Positions 26,356-34,947 of a stretch of 64,000 bases of DNA are shown piece after piece. Every line of letters begins with the position of its first letter. Position 1 is the first letter of the stretch. The stretch comes from Actinotalea soli. GTDB lineage: Bacteria > Actinomycetota > Actinomycetes > Actinomycetales > Cellulomonadaceae. Location: positions 1 through 64,000 of the forward strand of contig NZ_JAGEMK010000008.1 in NCBI RefSeq assembly GCF_017565425.1. Reading direction: 5' to 3'. The notes under the pieces were generated by a model, which was not told where the DNA came from, did no database searches, and saw only the letters and a list, made by a program, of their open reading frames with translations. Made by a program: the position numbers and the translations under genes.

Positions 26356-26910
26356 TCAGTCCTCGCGGCGCGAGGGCTCCAGTCCGAGAGCGGCGATCGT
26401 GGTGTCGGCCACGGCGTCGGGCGGGACGTCGACGATCACGGTCGCGCCGTCCTCGCCGTCGCCCAGGGGTTGCAGGGTCGCGAACTGCGAGGGCAGCAGC
26501 GAGGGCGGCATGAAGTGGCCGCTCCGGCCCTGCAGGCGTGAGGCGATGACCTCCTCGTCGGCGGTCAGGTGGACGAAGAGCACCCGGCCCTCGGCCTCGC
26601 GCAGCACGTCGCGGTACTCGGTCTTGAGGGCCGAGCAGGTGACGACCGCGCTCTGCCCGGCGCGGGAGTTCTTGCTCAGCCAGTCACGGATCGAGCGCAG
26701 CCAGGGCCAGCGGTCCTCGTCCTCGAGCGGGGTGCCTGCGGACATCTTGTCGATGTTGGTCTGAGGGTGGAACTCGTCGGCCTCGGCGTAGAGCCAGCCG
26801 AGGCGGTCCTCGAGGATCTGGGCGAGGGTCGTCTTGCCCGAGCCCGAGACACCCATGACGACGAGGTGCTGGACGGCATCGGCCTCGGCCCCCTGCGCTG
26901 CGTGAACCAT
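26356..26910 (-). CDS. gntK: gluconokinase
   Basis: A 184-residue P-loop kinase. The Walker A motif GVSGSGKTT (near 20) is followed by EADEFHPQTNIDKMSAGTPL, DRWPWL and TCSALKTEYRD, all diagnostic of GntK, which makes 6-phosphogluconate. GHFMPPSLLPSQFATLQPL is the conserved C-terminal substrate-side block. The start ATG 26910 lacks a strong ribosome site. It heads the gntK-gntP unit; an inverted repeat in the divergent region (26976-26998) is a candidate control site. Confidence 0.92.
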   Translation of the reverse strand: MVHAAQGAEADAVQHLVVMGVSGSGKTTLAQILEDRLGWLYAEADEFHPQTNIDKMSAGTPLEDEDRWPWLRSIRDWLSKNSRAGQSAVVTCSALKTEYRDVLREAEGRVLFVHLTADEEVIASRLQGRSGHFMPPSLLPSQFATLQPLGDGEDGATVIVDVPPDAVADTTIAALGLEPSRRED

Positions 26911-26975
26911 GCGGTCACTGTGCCCCCGCTCGAGGCCGCGCGCGACTCGGGCCCGGAGGGCGGGACACACGTCAC

Positions 26976-26998
26976 GTCCGACCCGCGGACCGTCGGAC
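26976..26998. promoter_or_regulatory. inverted repeat upstream of gntK
   Basis: Arms GTCCGAC (26976-26982) and GTCGGAC (26992-26998) are separated by 9 bp that contain CCGCGG. It lies in the divergent region between gntK and the 27034 gene. It could be the operator of a gluconate regulator, but no such regulator is encoded in the window. Confidence 0.4.
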
Positions 26999-27021
26999 CA
27001 GGCGACGGCGGCCGGGAGCAC

Positions 27022-27027
27022 TAGACT
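27022..27027 (+). promoter_or_regulatory. -10 box of a leaderless transcript
   Basis: TAGACT fits TAnnnT and ends 6 nt before the GTG start at 27034. There is no ribosome binding site between them, so transcription should begin at or near the start codon. No convincing -35 is seen. Confidence 0.6.
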
Positions 27028-27033
27028 CCTGCC

Positions 27034-27333
27034 GTGATCTTCAAGGCCGTGGGTGAAGGGCGCCCGTACCCCGACCACGGCCTCACCACGCCCAAGGACT
27101 GGGCCGAGGTCCCTCCGCGCCAGGTCCGGCTCGACGAGCTCGTGACGACCAAGCGCACCCTCAACCTCGACAACCTGCTCTCCGAGGACTCCACGTTCTA
27201 CGGCGACCTGTTCGCGCACGTGGTCCAGCACCAGGGCGTCATGTACCTCGAGGACGGGCTGCACCGCGCCGTGCGGGCCGCCCTCCAGCAGCGCCCCGTG
27301 CTGCACGCCCGCGTCCTGGTCCTGGAGTCCTGA
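27034..27333 (+). CDS. conserved actinobacterial small protein (VapB-antitoxin-like annotation)
   Basis: A 99-residue protein with a distinctive layout: VGEGRPYPDHGL at the N-terminus, PPRQVRLDELVTTKRTL in the middle, then DSTFYGDLFAHVV and LEDGLHRAVRAALQQR. I recall this family as widespread in Actinobacteria, usually just before a LytR_C gene, and often labelled a VapB-type antitoxin. No VapC-like toxin is beside it, so that label is doubtful. A ParB-like LEDGLHR block could suggest nucleic-acid or nucleotide binding. It starts with GTG and is probably leaderless. The next gene overlaps its stop (TGATG). Confidence 0.7.
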   Translation: MIFKAVGEGRPYPDHGLTTPKDWAEVPPRQVRLDELVTTKRTLNLDNLLSEDSTFYGDLFAHVVQHQGVMYLEDGLHRAVRAALQQRPVLHARVLVLES

Positions 27334-28025
27334 TGGCAGCCTCACCCGCCGAGCGCGAGCGTGCGCTGCGCCGCCGCCGACGTCACGAGCGTCAGGCCGT
27401 CGTCTTCGGCTCCCTGGTCGCCGCCCTGGCGATCGGTGGGCTCGGCTCGGCAGCGGTCTACACCGGCGCGATGACCGTGCCCTTCCTCGACCGTGACTTC
27501 ACGACCCCGTCGCCCACGCCGACCGCGGAGTCCCTCCCCTCGCCCTGCGTGCCCGAGGGGACCCTTCCCGTCGGCTACGCCGGCATCGAGCTCCAGGTCC
27601 TCAACGGGGCCGGGACCGCGGGGCTCGCCCGGACCGTGGCGACCCAGCTCGGCGACCGCGGCTTCGAGCAGATCGAGCTGGGCAACTACCCGGGCACCTA
27701 CCGCGGCGAGACGCAGATCCAGTTCGGCCAGGCCGGGCTCGAGGCCGCGTACACCCTGGCGGCCCACCTCGAGGCCCCCGTCCTGCAGCTCGACCAGCGC
27801 GAGGGCCCCGGCGTCGACCTCGTCGTCGGTACCGAGTACACGTCCCTGCTCGACCCCGCGGTGGTCGACCTCGACCCCACGGTCCCGCTCGAGTCGGTCC
27901 CCTCCTGCGTACCCCTCGAGGATGCCCTGCTCACCGCCCCCGCGCCGATGGTCTCGACCTCCGACGAGGGCGAGGAGGCCGAGGGCGAGGAACCCGCCGA
28001 CGACGGCGCGGAGGGTGAGGGCTGA
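27333..28025 (+). CDS. membrane-anchored LytR_C domain protein
   Basis: A 230-residue protein with a basic N-terminus, one membrane helix (about 25-48), and an extracellular LytR_C domain (ELQVLNGAGTAGLARTVATQL, from about 86). The tail is acidic and Glu/Asp-rich. LytR_C domains are found in cell-wall glycopolymer ligases and related envelope proteins; here the catalytic LytR-CpsA-Psr part is missing. Two cysteines (SPCVPEG and PSCVPLE) might form a disulfide. It is translationally coupled to the preceding small gene. Confidence 0.8.
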   Translation: MAASPAERERALRRRRRHERQAVVFGSLVAALAIGGLGSAAVYTGAMTVPFLDRDFTTPSPTPTAESLPSPCVPEGTLPVGYAGIELQVLNGAGTAGLARTVATQLGDRGFEQIELGNYPGTYRGETQIQFGQAGLEAAYTLAAHLEAPVLQLDQREGPGVDLVVGTEYTSLLDPAVVDLDPTVPLESVPSCVPLEDALLTAPAPMVSTSDEGEEAEGEEPADDGAEGEG

Positions 28026-28043
28026 GCGCAGCGCTCAGCCCTC
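28017..28043. terminator. bidirectional terminator hairpin
   Basis: A perfect inverted repeat with 13-bp arms, GAGGGCTGAGCGC and GCGCTCAGCCCTC, around a single A. It includes the stop codons of both converging genes (LytR_C protein and uracil permease). Being symmetric, it can terminate both transcripts. Confidence 0.75.
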
Positions 28044-29396
28044 GAGCTCGGAGCCTCCCGGCACCGAGGCGGGGCTCGCCGGTTCGGCCGTGGTGCCACG
28101 CCACCGGGCCACCACCCGCATCAGGTGGTAGATCCCCAGGGCCGCGGCCGTCCCCAGGGCGATCCCCGCGAACTCGAGGCCGCCGGGCGCGATCCACGTG
28201 TAGTCGGCGATCCCCACGATGAGGGCGACCGCGGCGGTCGTGAGGTTCACGGGGTCGGAGAAGTCCACCCGGTTCTGGACCCAGATCCGCGCCCCGAGGA
28301 TGCCGATCATGCCGTAGAGGAGCGTCGCGGCCCCGCCCAGCACCCCCACGGGCACCGAGCCGACGAGGGCACCGAACTTCGGGGACATGCTCAGCACGAG
28401 GGCGGCGCCCGCGGCCACCCAGTAGGCGGCGGTCGAGTACACCTTGGTCGCTGCCATCACGCCGATGTTCTCGGCGTAGGTGGTGGTGCCCGAGCCGCCG
28501 CCCACCCCCGCGAGGGTGGTCGCCATGCCGTCGGCCATGAGGGCGCGGCCCATCAGCGGGTCCAGGTCCTGCCCCGTCATCGCGGCGACCGACTTCACGT
28601 GGCCGACGTTCTCGGCGACGAGCACGAAGACCACGGGCACGAAGAGGGCGAGCACCGCCAGGTCGATGGTCGGCGCCATGAAGGTCGGCAGCCCCACCCA
28701 CGCGGCCTCCTCGACCTGGGTCAGGTCGACCTCACCGCGCAGCCACGCGACGACGTACCCGACGACCACGCCCACCAGGATCGCGAGCCGCCCGAGCATC
28801 CCGCGGAACAGCACCGTCGAGAGGATGATCGCGCCGAGGGTGACCAGCGCTGTGACGGGGGCCCCGCGCACGCCGTCGCACTGCTCGAGGGTCTGCCCGT
28901 CGACGACGACCTCCTCGCACGACCCCCAGGCGACCGGCGCGAGGTTGAGGCCGATGAGGGCCACGATCGTCCCGGTCACCACGGGCGGCATGACCAGGTC
29001 GATCCACCGGGAGCCCGCCAGGTGCACCACGAGGCCGACCACGGCCAGGAGCACCCCCGTCACGAGGATGCCGCCCACCGCGGACGAGGTCCCTCCCGAG
29101 GCCATCGCCCCGAAGATGGGCGCGATGAAGGCGAAGGAGGAGCCGAGGTAGCTCGGCAGCCGGTTGCCCGTCACCACCAGGAACAGCACCGTGCCGACCG
29201 CGGAGAAGAAGAGGGTCGTCGAGGCGGGGAAGCCGGTGATCGCCGGCACCAGGATCGTCGCCCCGAACATGGCCACGACGTGCTGCAGACCTATCCCGAC
29301 CGTGCGCGGCCAGCTCAGACGCTCGCCCGGGGCGACGACGGCCCCCGGCTCGATCCGCCGTCCGTCACCGTGCACACGCCAGCCGATGCTGCTCAT
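28035..29396 (-). CDS. uraA: uracil/xanthine permease (NCS2 family)
   Basis: A 453-residue NCS2 nucleobase:proton symporter with about 14 hydrophobic segments. Family landmarks include QHVVAMFGATILVP, the substrate-site helix with FVLVAENVGHVKSVAAMTG, and GGGSGTTTYAENIGVMAATKVYS. The Glu of AENVGH and AENIGV match nucleobase-binding residues in UraA. Uracil is the likely substrate by similarity, with xanthine less likely. Start ATG 29396 was chosen as the family N-terminus (GWRVHGDGRRI). It converges on the LytR_C gene with a shared hairpin. Confidence 0.9.
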   Translation of the reverse strand: MSSIGWRVHGDGRRIEPGAVVAPGERLSWPRTVGIGLQHVVAMFGATILVPAITGFPASTTLFFSAVGTVLFLVVTGNRLPSYLGSSFAFIAPIFGAMASGGTSSAVGGILVTGVLLAVVGLVVHLAGSRWIDLVMPPVVTGTIVALIGLNLAPVAWGSCEEVVVDGQTLEQCDGVRGAPVTALVTLGAIILSTVLFRGMLGRLAILVGVVVGYVVAWLRGEVDLTQVEEAAWVGLPTFMAPTIDLAVLALFVPVVFVLVAENVGHVKSVAAMTGQDLDPLMGRALMADGMATTLAGVGGGSGTTTYAENIGVMAATKVYSTAAYWVAAGAALVLSMSPKFGALVGSVPVGVLGGAATLLYGMIGILGARIWVQNRVDFSDPVNLTTAAVALIVGIADYTWIAPGGLEFAGIALGTAAALGIYHLMRVVARWRGTTAEPASPASVPGGSELEG

Positions 29397-29527
29397 CCCC
29401 GGGGGCTCCCTCGTCCGGGGCACCCCTGCGGACGCGGCGCGCTCCACGGTGCCCGGAGGAACACTAGCGACAGCCGGTGCCCTCACGGGCCCTGTGCGAT
29501 GCTGGAACCAGCGACACGAGGAGCACC

Positions 29528-29977
29528 ATGGACCAGAAGACCCCGCCCCCGGGCGACGCCGAGCAGGCTCCCGACGAGCAGGCTCCCGACGACCGGGGAC
29601 GCCCCCAGCCGGAGCACTCCCCCCAGCCGCCGCCCCCGTACGACCAGCCCCCCACGGTGCAGGCCCCCTACGCCCAGCAGTACTCCTCGGCCGCGAACCG
29701 GCCGACGAACGCCCTCGCGCTCATCTCCCTGATCGCCTCGATCACCGGGCTGACGATCTTCCCGGTCGTCGGGTCGATCGCCGGCGTGATCACCGGGCAC
29801 CTCGCGCGTCGCCAGATCGCCGAGACGCAGGAGCAGGGCAACGGGCTCGCCCTCGCCGGCCTCATCACGGGCTACGTCACGATCGGCCTCGCGCTGCTCA
29901 CCGTCATCATCGCGGTGCTCTTCTTCGGCGTCCTCGTCACGACCGTGGGTGTGGTCGGCACGACGACGGGGTACTGA
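29528..29977 (+). CDS. DUF4190-type membrane protein
   Basis: A 149-residue protein with a Pro/Gln-rich N-terminus (about 55 residues, including the repeat EQAPDEQAPD) and two membrane helices in the DUF4190 pattern. The core runs NALALISLIASITGL, GSIAGVITGHLARRQI, then GNGLALAGLITGYV. Such proteins are common in Actinobacteria and of unknown role. AGGAG precedes ATG 29528. The next membrane-protein gene begins 7 nt after its stop. Confidence 0.8.
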   Translation: MDQKTPPPGDAEQAPDEQAPDDRGRPQPEHSPQPPPPYDQPPTVQAPYAQQYSSAANRPTNALALISLIASITGLTIFPVVGSIAGVITGHLARRQIAETQEQGNGLALAGLITGYVTIGLALLTVIIAVLFFGVLVTTVGVVGTTTGY

Positions 29978-29984
29978 CGCGAGC

Positions 29985-31217
29985 GTGCCCACCTCGAGGC
30001 GGGCGCACCTCGCGCTCGCCGGCGGCTTCCTCGCGGTCCACGCCTGGCTGACCTGGCTCGGCGTCGTCGTCGTGCCGGGAGCGGCCTTCCACGACGTCGA
30101 CCTGTACCGCTCCTGGGCGTACCAGGCCCTCGAGGGCGGCACCTGGCCGGTGGTCGACGGGCCGTGGGTGTACCCGGCAGGTGCGCTGGTCCCGATCCTC
30201 CTGGTGGGGCTCGTGACCGCCACCTCGACCGTGGGCTACGCCCTGGCCTGGTGCGGCCTGGTCACGGTGCTGGACGCGGTCGCGATGCTCGTGCTGCTGC
30301 GGCAGGGAGGTCCGGGCCGGTTCCGGGCCGCCTGGTGGTGGCTGGCCTTCCTCGCGCTGCTCGGGCCCGTCGCGGTCGGTCGTCTCGACGCCGTGGCAGC
30401 CCCCCTCATGGTCCTCGCCCTGGCTCTCGCGGCACGGCACCCGGCCCTGGCGAGCTCCCTGCTGACCGCGGGCGCCTGGATCAAGGTGGCCCCCGGCGCC
30501 CTGCTGGTACCCGTGGTCGTCGCGGCGTCCCGTCCGCTGCGGCAGGTGGTGCTCCCCGCGGCGGCCGTCTGCGCAATGGTCCTGGCCGGTGTCGCGGCCG
30601 GCGGGGGGCTGGGCCAGGTGGCCTCGTTCATGTCCACGCAGGGAGACCGGGGGCTCCAGGTCGAGTCGGTGACCGCGACCGGCTGGGTGCTCGCGAGCCT
30701 GAGCCGCCCGGACGTCACCATCGTGCTCGACGAGGGTCTGGTCACCTACGAGGTGGTCGGCCCCGGGACCCAGCAGGCCACGGCCGTCCTCGACCTGCTC
30801 CTGCCGGCCTCGGTCGCCGGCCTGGCCGCTCTCCTCGTGCTGGCCCGACGACGCGGCACCGCGGCCGCGGCCCTGCTGCCCGGGGCCCTCGCCCTCGTGT
30901 GCGTGCTCGTCGTGACCAACAAGGTGGGGTCGCCCCAGCTCCTCGCCTGGCTCGCCGCGCCCGTCGTCCTGCTCCTCGCGGCCGGCTCGAGGCCGACGCG
31001 CACGGTCACCACCTGCGCCGGCCTCGCCCTGGGCGCCGCCGGGCTCACGCAGCTCGTCTTCCCGTGGGGCTACGCGGGGCTGCTCACGGGGGACGGGACC
31101 GTCACCGGGATCCTGGCGGTGCGGAACCTGCTGCTCGTACTGCTCACCGGGTGGGCCGTGGCACTCCTGGTGCGCACGGCCCACGGTGTGCGGGGGCTCA
31201 GCCCAGCCGGGGCCTGA
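29985..31217 (+). CDS. polytopic membrane protein, GT87/mannosyltransferase-like
   Basis: A 410-residue protein with about 11 hydrophobic helices and an early acidic motif FHDVDLYRSW after the first helix. This resembles the Asp-containing loop of polyprenyl-phosphate-mannose-using glycosyltransferases of the GT-C fold (GT87/DUF2029). GRLDAVAAPLMVLAL and AWIKVAPGALLVPV are also seen in that group. A role in lipoglycan or cell-wall mannosylation is inferred only. The start is probably GTG 29985. Its 3' end overlaps the convergent LLM gene by 20 nt. Confidence 0.7.
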   Translation: MPTSRRAHLALAGGFLAVHAWLTWLGVVVVPGAAFHDVDLYRSWAYQALEGGTWPVVDGPWVYPAGALVPILLVGLVTATSTVGYALAWCGLVTVLDAVAMLVLLRQGGPGRFRAAWWWLAFLALLGPVAVGRLDAVAAPLMVLALALAARHPALASSLLTAGAWIKVAPGALLVPVVVAASRPLRQVVLPAAAVCAMVLAGVAAGGGLGQVASFMSTQGDRGLQVESVTATGWVLASLSRPDVTIVLDEGLVTYEVVGPGTQQATAVLDLLLPASVAGLAALLVLARRRGTAAAALLPGALALVCVLVVTNKVGSPQLLAWLAAPVVLLLAAGSRPTRTVTTCAGLALGAAGLTQLVFPWGYAGLLTGDGTVTGILAVRNLLLVLLTGWAVALLVRTAHGVRGLSPAGA

Positions 31218-32145
31218 CCTCGCGGGCCACGAGGTCGAGGTGGTCGAGGTCGCTCAGGTCCAGGACCTGCAGGTACAGGCGCTCGACGCCCATCGCGGCG
31301 AGGGCGCCGATCCGGTCCACGACCTCGCTGACGGTGCCGGCGACCCCGTGCTCGCGCAGCTCCCCGGGCTCGCGACCGATCGCGGCCGCGCGACGGGCCA
31401 GCTCGGCCTCGTCGGACCCGACGCACATCACCAGGGCCGCGGAGTAGACCAGCTCGTCGGCCGGGCGGCCCACCGCCTCGCAGGCGGCCCGCACGCGGGA
31501 GAAGCGCTCGGGGATGTCGGCGATCTCGGGGAAGGAGGTGTTGTACTCGGTCGCGTAGCGGGCGGCCAGGGCCGGGGTGCGACGCGGTCCGTTGCCCCCG
31601 ACGATCACGGGGACCCCCGCAGCCCCGGGCAGCACCGAGCGCTGCTGGACGGGCTTGGGCAGGGCCGGGGAGTCGGTCAGCGTGTAGTGGCTGCCGCTGT
31701 AGTCGTAGCGCTCCCCCACCGGGGTCCCCCACAGGCCCGTGATGACCTCGAGCTGCTCGGTCAGCAGACCGAAGCGCTTGTCCGGGAAGGGGATGCCGTA
31801 GGCCGCGTGCTCGGCGCCGAACCAGCCGGCGCCGAGCCCCAGCTCGACCCGCCCGCCGGACATCTCGTCCACCTGGGCGACCTGGATGGCGAGCACCCCG
31901 GGGTGGCGGAAGGTCGCCGAGGTGACCAGGGTCCCGAGCCGGATCGTCGAGGTCTCGCGGGCGAGCCCCGCGAGAGTGGTCCAGGCGTCGGTCGGGCCGG
32001 GCAGCCCGTCGCCGTCGCCCATCACCAGGTAGTGGTCGGAGCGGAAGAACGCGTCGTACCCCAGGGTCTCGGTGGCCTGGGCCACGCGGAGGAGATCGAG
32101 GTAGCTGGCGCCCTGCTGGGGCTCGGTGAAGATGCGCAGATCCAT
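31198..32145 (-). CDS. LLM-class F420-dependent oxidoreductase
   Basis: A 315-residue luciferase-like TIM-barrel enzyme of the F420-dependent family. Typical segments are FFRSDHYLVMG, LGTLVTSATFRHPGVLAIQVAQVDEMSGGRVELGLGAGWF (in pieces across residues 75-120) and VPVIVGGNGPRRTPALAARYATEYN. It probably transfers hydride between cofactor F420 and an unknown substrate. Start ATG 32145 (MDLRIFTEPQQG) matches the family. Its end overlaps the convergent membrane-protein gene by 20 nt. Confidence 0.87.
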   Translation of the reverse strand: MDLRIFTEPQQGASYLDLLRVAQATETLGYDAFFRSDHYLVMGDGDGLPGPTDAWTTLAGLARETSTIRLGTLVTSATFRHPGVLAIQVAQVDEMSGGRVELGLGAGWFGAEHAAYGIPFPDKRFGLLTEQLEVITGLWGTPVGERYDYSGSHYTLTDSPALPKPVQQRSVLPGAAGVPVIVGGNGPRRTPALAARYATEYNTSFPEIADIPERFSRVRAACEAVGRPADELVYSAALVMCVGSDEAELARRAAAIGREPGELREHGVAGTVSEVVDRIGALAAMGVERLYLQVLDLSDLDHLDLVAREVRPRLG

Positions 32146-32222
32146 GGCCCCAGCCTGCCAGGCTCCGACTCCGCGCGCGCCGCCGCGGCTCCGCCCCACG
32201 TGGCGCCCGCGGACCCGGCCCC

Positions 32223-32705
32223 TCAGGCGGTCGCCGTGCCCACGGGCTCGACGCCGAGCTGGGCGAGCAGGGTGAGGACGCGGCCGCGGATCTCGTCCCG
32301 GATGGGGCGGACCGCGTCGATGCCCTGCCCGGCAGGGTCGGCCAGGGCCCAGTCCTCGTACCGCTTGCCGGGGAAGACCGGGCACACGTCTCCGCAGCCC
32401 ATCGTGATCACGGCGTCGGAGGCCTGGACGGCCTCGGTGGTGAGGACCTTGGGGCTCTCGTCACGGATGTCGATGCCCACCTCGAGCATGGCCTCGACCG
32501 CGACGGGGTTGATCTGGTCGGCGGGCATCGAGCCGGCCGAGCGCACCTCGACCGCCCCGCCCGACAGGTGCCGCAGGAAGCCGGCGGCCATCTGCGAGCG
32601 ACCCGCGTTGTGCACGCAGACGAAGAGCGCGCTGGGGCGGCCGTCCGCGGTCGCGTCGCCGTCGGGCGTGGGAGTGGTCTGGTGGGTGGTGGCGCTCTCG
32701 GTCAT
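32223..32705 (-). CDS. arsC: arsenate reductase ArsC (low-molecular-weight phosphatase fold)
   Basis: A 160-residue arsenate reductase. The P-loop FVCVHNAGRSQMA has the CX5R active site, and TMGCGDVCP supplies further redox cysteines. An N-terminal tail of about 25 Thr-rich residues precedes the domain. It turns arsenate to arsenite, probably with mycothiol/mycoredoxin or thioredoxin. It is third in the acr3 / arsR-arsC / arsC operon and overlaps the upstream gene by ATGA. Confidence 0.93.
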   Translation of the reverse strand: MTESATTHQTTPTPDGDATADGRPSALFVCVHNAGRSQMAAGFLRHLSGGAVEVRSAGSMPADQINPVAVEAMLEVGIDIRDESPKVLTTEAVQASDAVITMGCGDVCPVFPGKRYEDWALADPAGQGIDAVRPIRDEIRGRVLTLLAQLGVEPVGTATA

Positions 32706-33799
32706 GGGGTCTCCTCAGGTAGGTGCAGGTCGGGGAGCAGGTCGGCGACGAGGGCGCGCACGCGGCGGTCGATCTCGTCGCGGATCGCGTGCACCCCCTC
32801 GGGGGAGGCGAGGGCCGGGTCACCCACGGCCCAGTCCTCGTAGCGGATGCCGGGCAGCACGGGGCAGGTGTCCCCGCAGCCCATGGTGACGACGACGTCG
32901 GCCGCGCGGACGGCGTCGTAGGTGAGCGGCTTGGGGAACGGGGCCTCGACCTCGGCGCCGTCTGCGGAGCCGTCGCCCCTTCCGAGGATCTCGGCGAGCA
33001 CCGGCTGGACGGTGCCGTGCACCTCGGCCGCGGGGGCCGAGCCGGCCGAGCGCACGACGACGGCGTCCCCGGCGTACCGCGCGAGCAGGGCCGCGGCGAG
33101 CTGCGAGCGCCCGGCGTTGGCCACGCACACGAACAGCACCTGGGGCCGTTCGCGCGAGGCGTCCGAGGTCCCGGCGCGCACGAGGTCCTCGAGGCGCTGG
33201 CGGGCGAACCGCTCGGCGAGCACCGGCACGTGCTGGGCGACCCGGGCGCTGCGGACCAGGGCCGCGTAGGACTCGTGCACGGTGCGGGCGACGACGTCGG
33301 CCCCGAGCACGTCGAAGCGCAGGACCAGCCTCTCGGTGACCCGCTCCAGGGCACGCGCGTGCTGGAGACCGTCAGTCCCGGGGGACGCCTCGGTGGTCGT
33401 CCCGGCGACGCGCTCAGCAGCTGCCGGGGCGAAGGAGTTCAGGAGGCTGCGCACAGCGGTCTGGGCCGCCGGGGTCACCCGGTAGTAGACCCAGCTGCCA
33501 CGGCGCTCGGCCGACAGGACACCGACGTCCTTGAGCACCTTGAGGTGGTGCGAGACGGTGGGCTGGCTGACCTCGCCGACGGTGGCGAGGTCGCACACGC
33601 AGGCCTCGCCCTGGGGGCTCGCGCTGATCAGCGAGAGCATCCGCAGGCGCAGCGGGTCGGCGAGGGCCTTGAGGGTCGCGGCGACCTGCCGGGCAGGCTC
33701 GGCCCCCATCGCGTGAGCCGCAGCCGGGGCGCAGGGCGCCTCGGGCTCCGTCCCCTCCGAGGTCGGTGACGGGTCCTGGGGTGGTGCGGCGAGGCTCAT
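32702..33799 (-). CDS. ArsR-ArsC fusion: arsenic-responsive repressor joined to arsenate reductase
   Basis: A 365-residue fusion. Residues about 38-125 are an ArsR/SmtB winged helix with the As(III)-binding Cys pair in EACVCDLATVGEVSQPTVSHHLKVLKDVG. About 145-205 is the three-helix domain seen before ArsC in actinobacterial proteins. About 215-365 is an ArsC domain with FVCVANAGRSQLA and TMGCGDTCPVLPGIRYEDW. The operon thus holds two ArsC units. GGAGGG precedes ATG 33799. It overlaps acr3 and arsC by ATGA at each end. It probably binds the direct repeats at 34943-34970. Confidence 0.9.
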   Translation of the reverse strand: MSLAAPPQDPSPTSEGTEPEAPCAPAAAHAMGAEPARQVAATLKALADPLRLRMLSLISASPQGEACVCDLATVGEVSQPTVSHHLKVLKDVGVLSAERRGSWVYYRVTPAAQTAVRSLLNSFAPAAAERVAGTTTEASPGTDGLQHARALERVTERLVLRFDVLGADVVARTVHESYAALVRSARVAQHVPVLAERFARQRLEDLVRAGTSDASRERPQVLFVCVANAGRSQLAAALLARYAGDAVVVRSAGSAPAAEVHGTVQPVLAEILGRGDGSADGAEVEAPFPKPLTYDAVRAADVVVTMGCGDTCPVLPGIRYEDWAVGDPALASPEGVHAIRDEIDRRVRALVADLLPDLHLPEETP

Positions 33800-34947
33800 G
33801 AGGGTCCCTCCGGGGTGCGGCCGGCCACCGACGTCTGGGCGGCCGTCGGGTCCTGCTGGTACCAGCGACGGGCGATGGCGAGGCTCACGTAGACCAGGCC
33901 GACGAGCACGGGCACCTCGATGAGCGGGCCGACGACCCCCGCGAGGGCCTCCCCCGAGGCGGCGCCGAACGTGCCGATGGCCACGGCGATCGCGAGCTCG
34001 AAGTTGTTGCCGGCCGCGGTGAAGGCCAGGGTCGTCGAGCGGGCGTAGCCCAGGCGCAGCACGCGGCCCGTGAGGAAGCCCATCCCCCACATGACCGCGA
34101 AGTACACGAGCAGCGGCAGCGCGATGCGGACGACGTCGAAGGGGCGGGCGGCGATCTGGTCGCCCTGCAGGGCGAAGAGCAGCACGATCGTGAAGAGCAG
34201 GCCGTACAGGGCCCACGGGGAGATCACTGGCACGAAGCGCTCCTCGTACCACTCGCGGCCGCGAGCGCGTTCACCGATCCAGCGCGAGGCGAAGCCGGCG
34301 GCCAGCGGGATGCCCAGGAAGATCAGCACGTTGACGGCGATCTGCCCGATGCTGATGTCCAGGCCCGCGGTGTCCAGGCCGAGCCAGCCGGGCAGCACGG
34401 TCAGGTAGAACCAGCCGAGACCGGCGAAGGCGAACACCTGGAAGACCGAGTTGATCGCCACCAGGACGGCCGCGGCCTCGCGGTCCCCGCAGGCGAGGTC
34501 GTTCCAGATCACGACCATGGCGATGCAGCGGGCCAGGCCCACGATGATCAGGCCGGTGCGGAACTCGGGCAGGTCGGGCAGGAAGGTCCAGGCGAGCACG
34601 AACATCAGCGCGGGGCCGAGCACCCAGTTGAGCACCAGGGAGGAGAGGAGCAGCGGGCGGTCGGCCGCGACGGCGCCGAGCCTGTCGTACCGGACCTTGG
34701 CGAGCACCGGGTACATCATCACGAGCAGCCCGACGCCGATGGGCAGCGAGATGCCGCCGACCTCCATGGCCTCGAGGACGTCACCGAGGGCCGGGACGAA
34801 CCGCCCGAGGCCGAGCCCGAGGACCATCGCGACGCCGATCCACAACGGCAGACCACGGTCGAGGGCGGAGAGCCGGGGGGCGGCGACCTGCGCCGGACCG
34901 CTCGGGGCAGGCGGGGAGGTCCTCGGCGGGGAGGCTGGGTTAGACAC
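33796..34947 (-). CDS. acr3: arsenite efflux permease ACR3
   Basis: A 383-residue ten-helix arsenite exporter. The essential membrane cysteine lies in GLARCIAMVVIWNDL, and GNNFELAIAVAIGTFG is the C-terminal signature. The start is probably GTG 34947 (SNPASPPR follows). An in-frame ATG at 34965 lies inside the operator and upstream of the likely transcription start, so it is less likely. A -10-like CAATAT (34959 to 34954) ends 6 nt before the GTG, giving a leaderless message. First gene of the arsenic operon. Confidence 0.92.
   Translation of the reverse strand: MSNPASPPRTSPPAPSGPAQVAAPRLSALDRGLPLWIGVAMVLGLGLGRFVPALGDVLEAMEVGGISLPIGVGLLVMMYPVLAKVRYDRLGAVAADRPLLLSSLVLNWVLGPALMFVLAWTFLPDLPEFRTGLIIVGLARCIAMVVIWNDLACGDREAAAVLVAINSVFQVFAFAGLGWFYLTVLPGWLGLDTAGLDISIGQIAVNVLIFLGIPLAAGFASRWIGERARGREWYEERFVPVISPWALYGLLFTIVLLFALQGDQIAARPFDVVRIALPLLVYFAVMWGMGFLTGRVLRLGYARSTTLAFTAAGNNFELAIAVAIGTFGAASGEALAGVVGPLIEVPVLVGLVYVSLAIARRWYQQDPTAAQTSVAGRTPEGPS

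Noticed and set aside
27034-27333. A VapBC toxin-antitoxin system
   Set aside because: No PIN-domain toxin is adjacent; the neighbour is a LytR_C membrane protein. The antitoxin label for this family seems unreliable.
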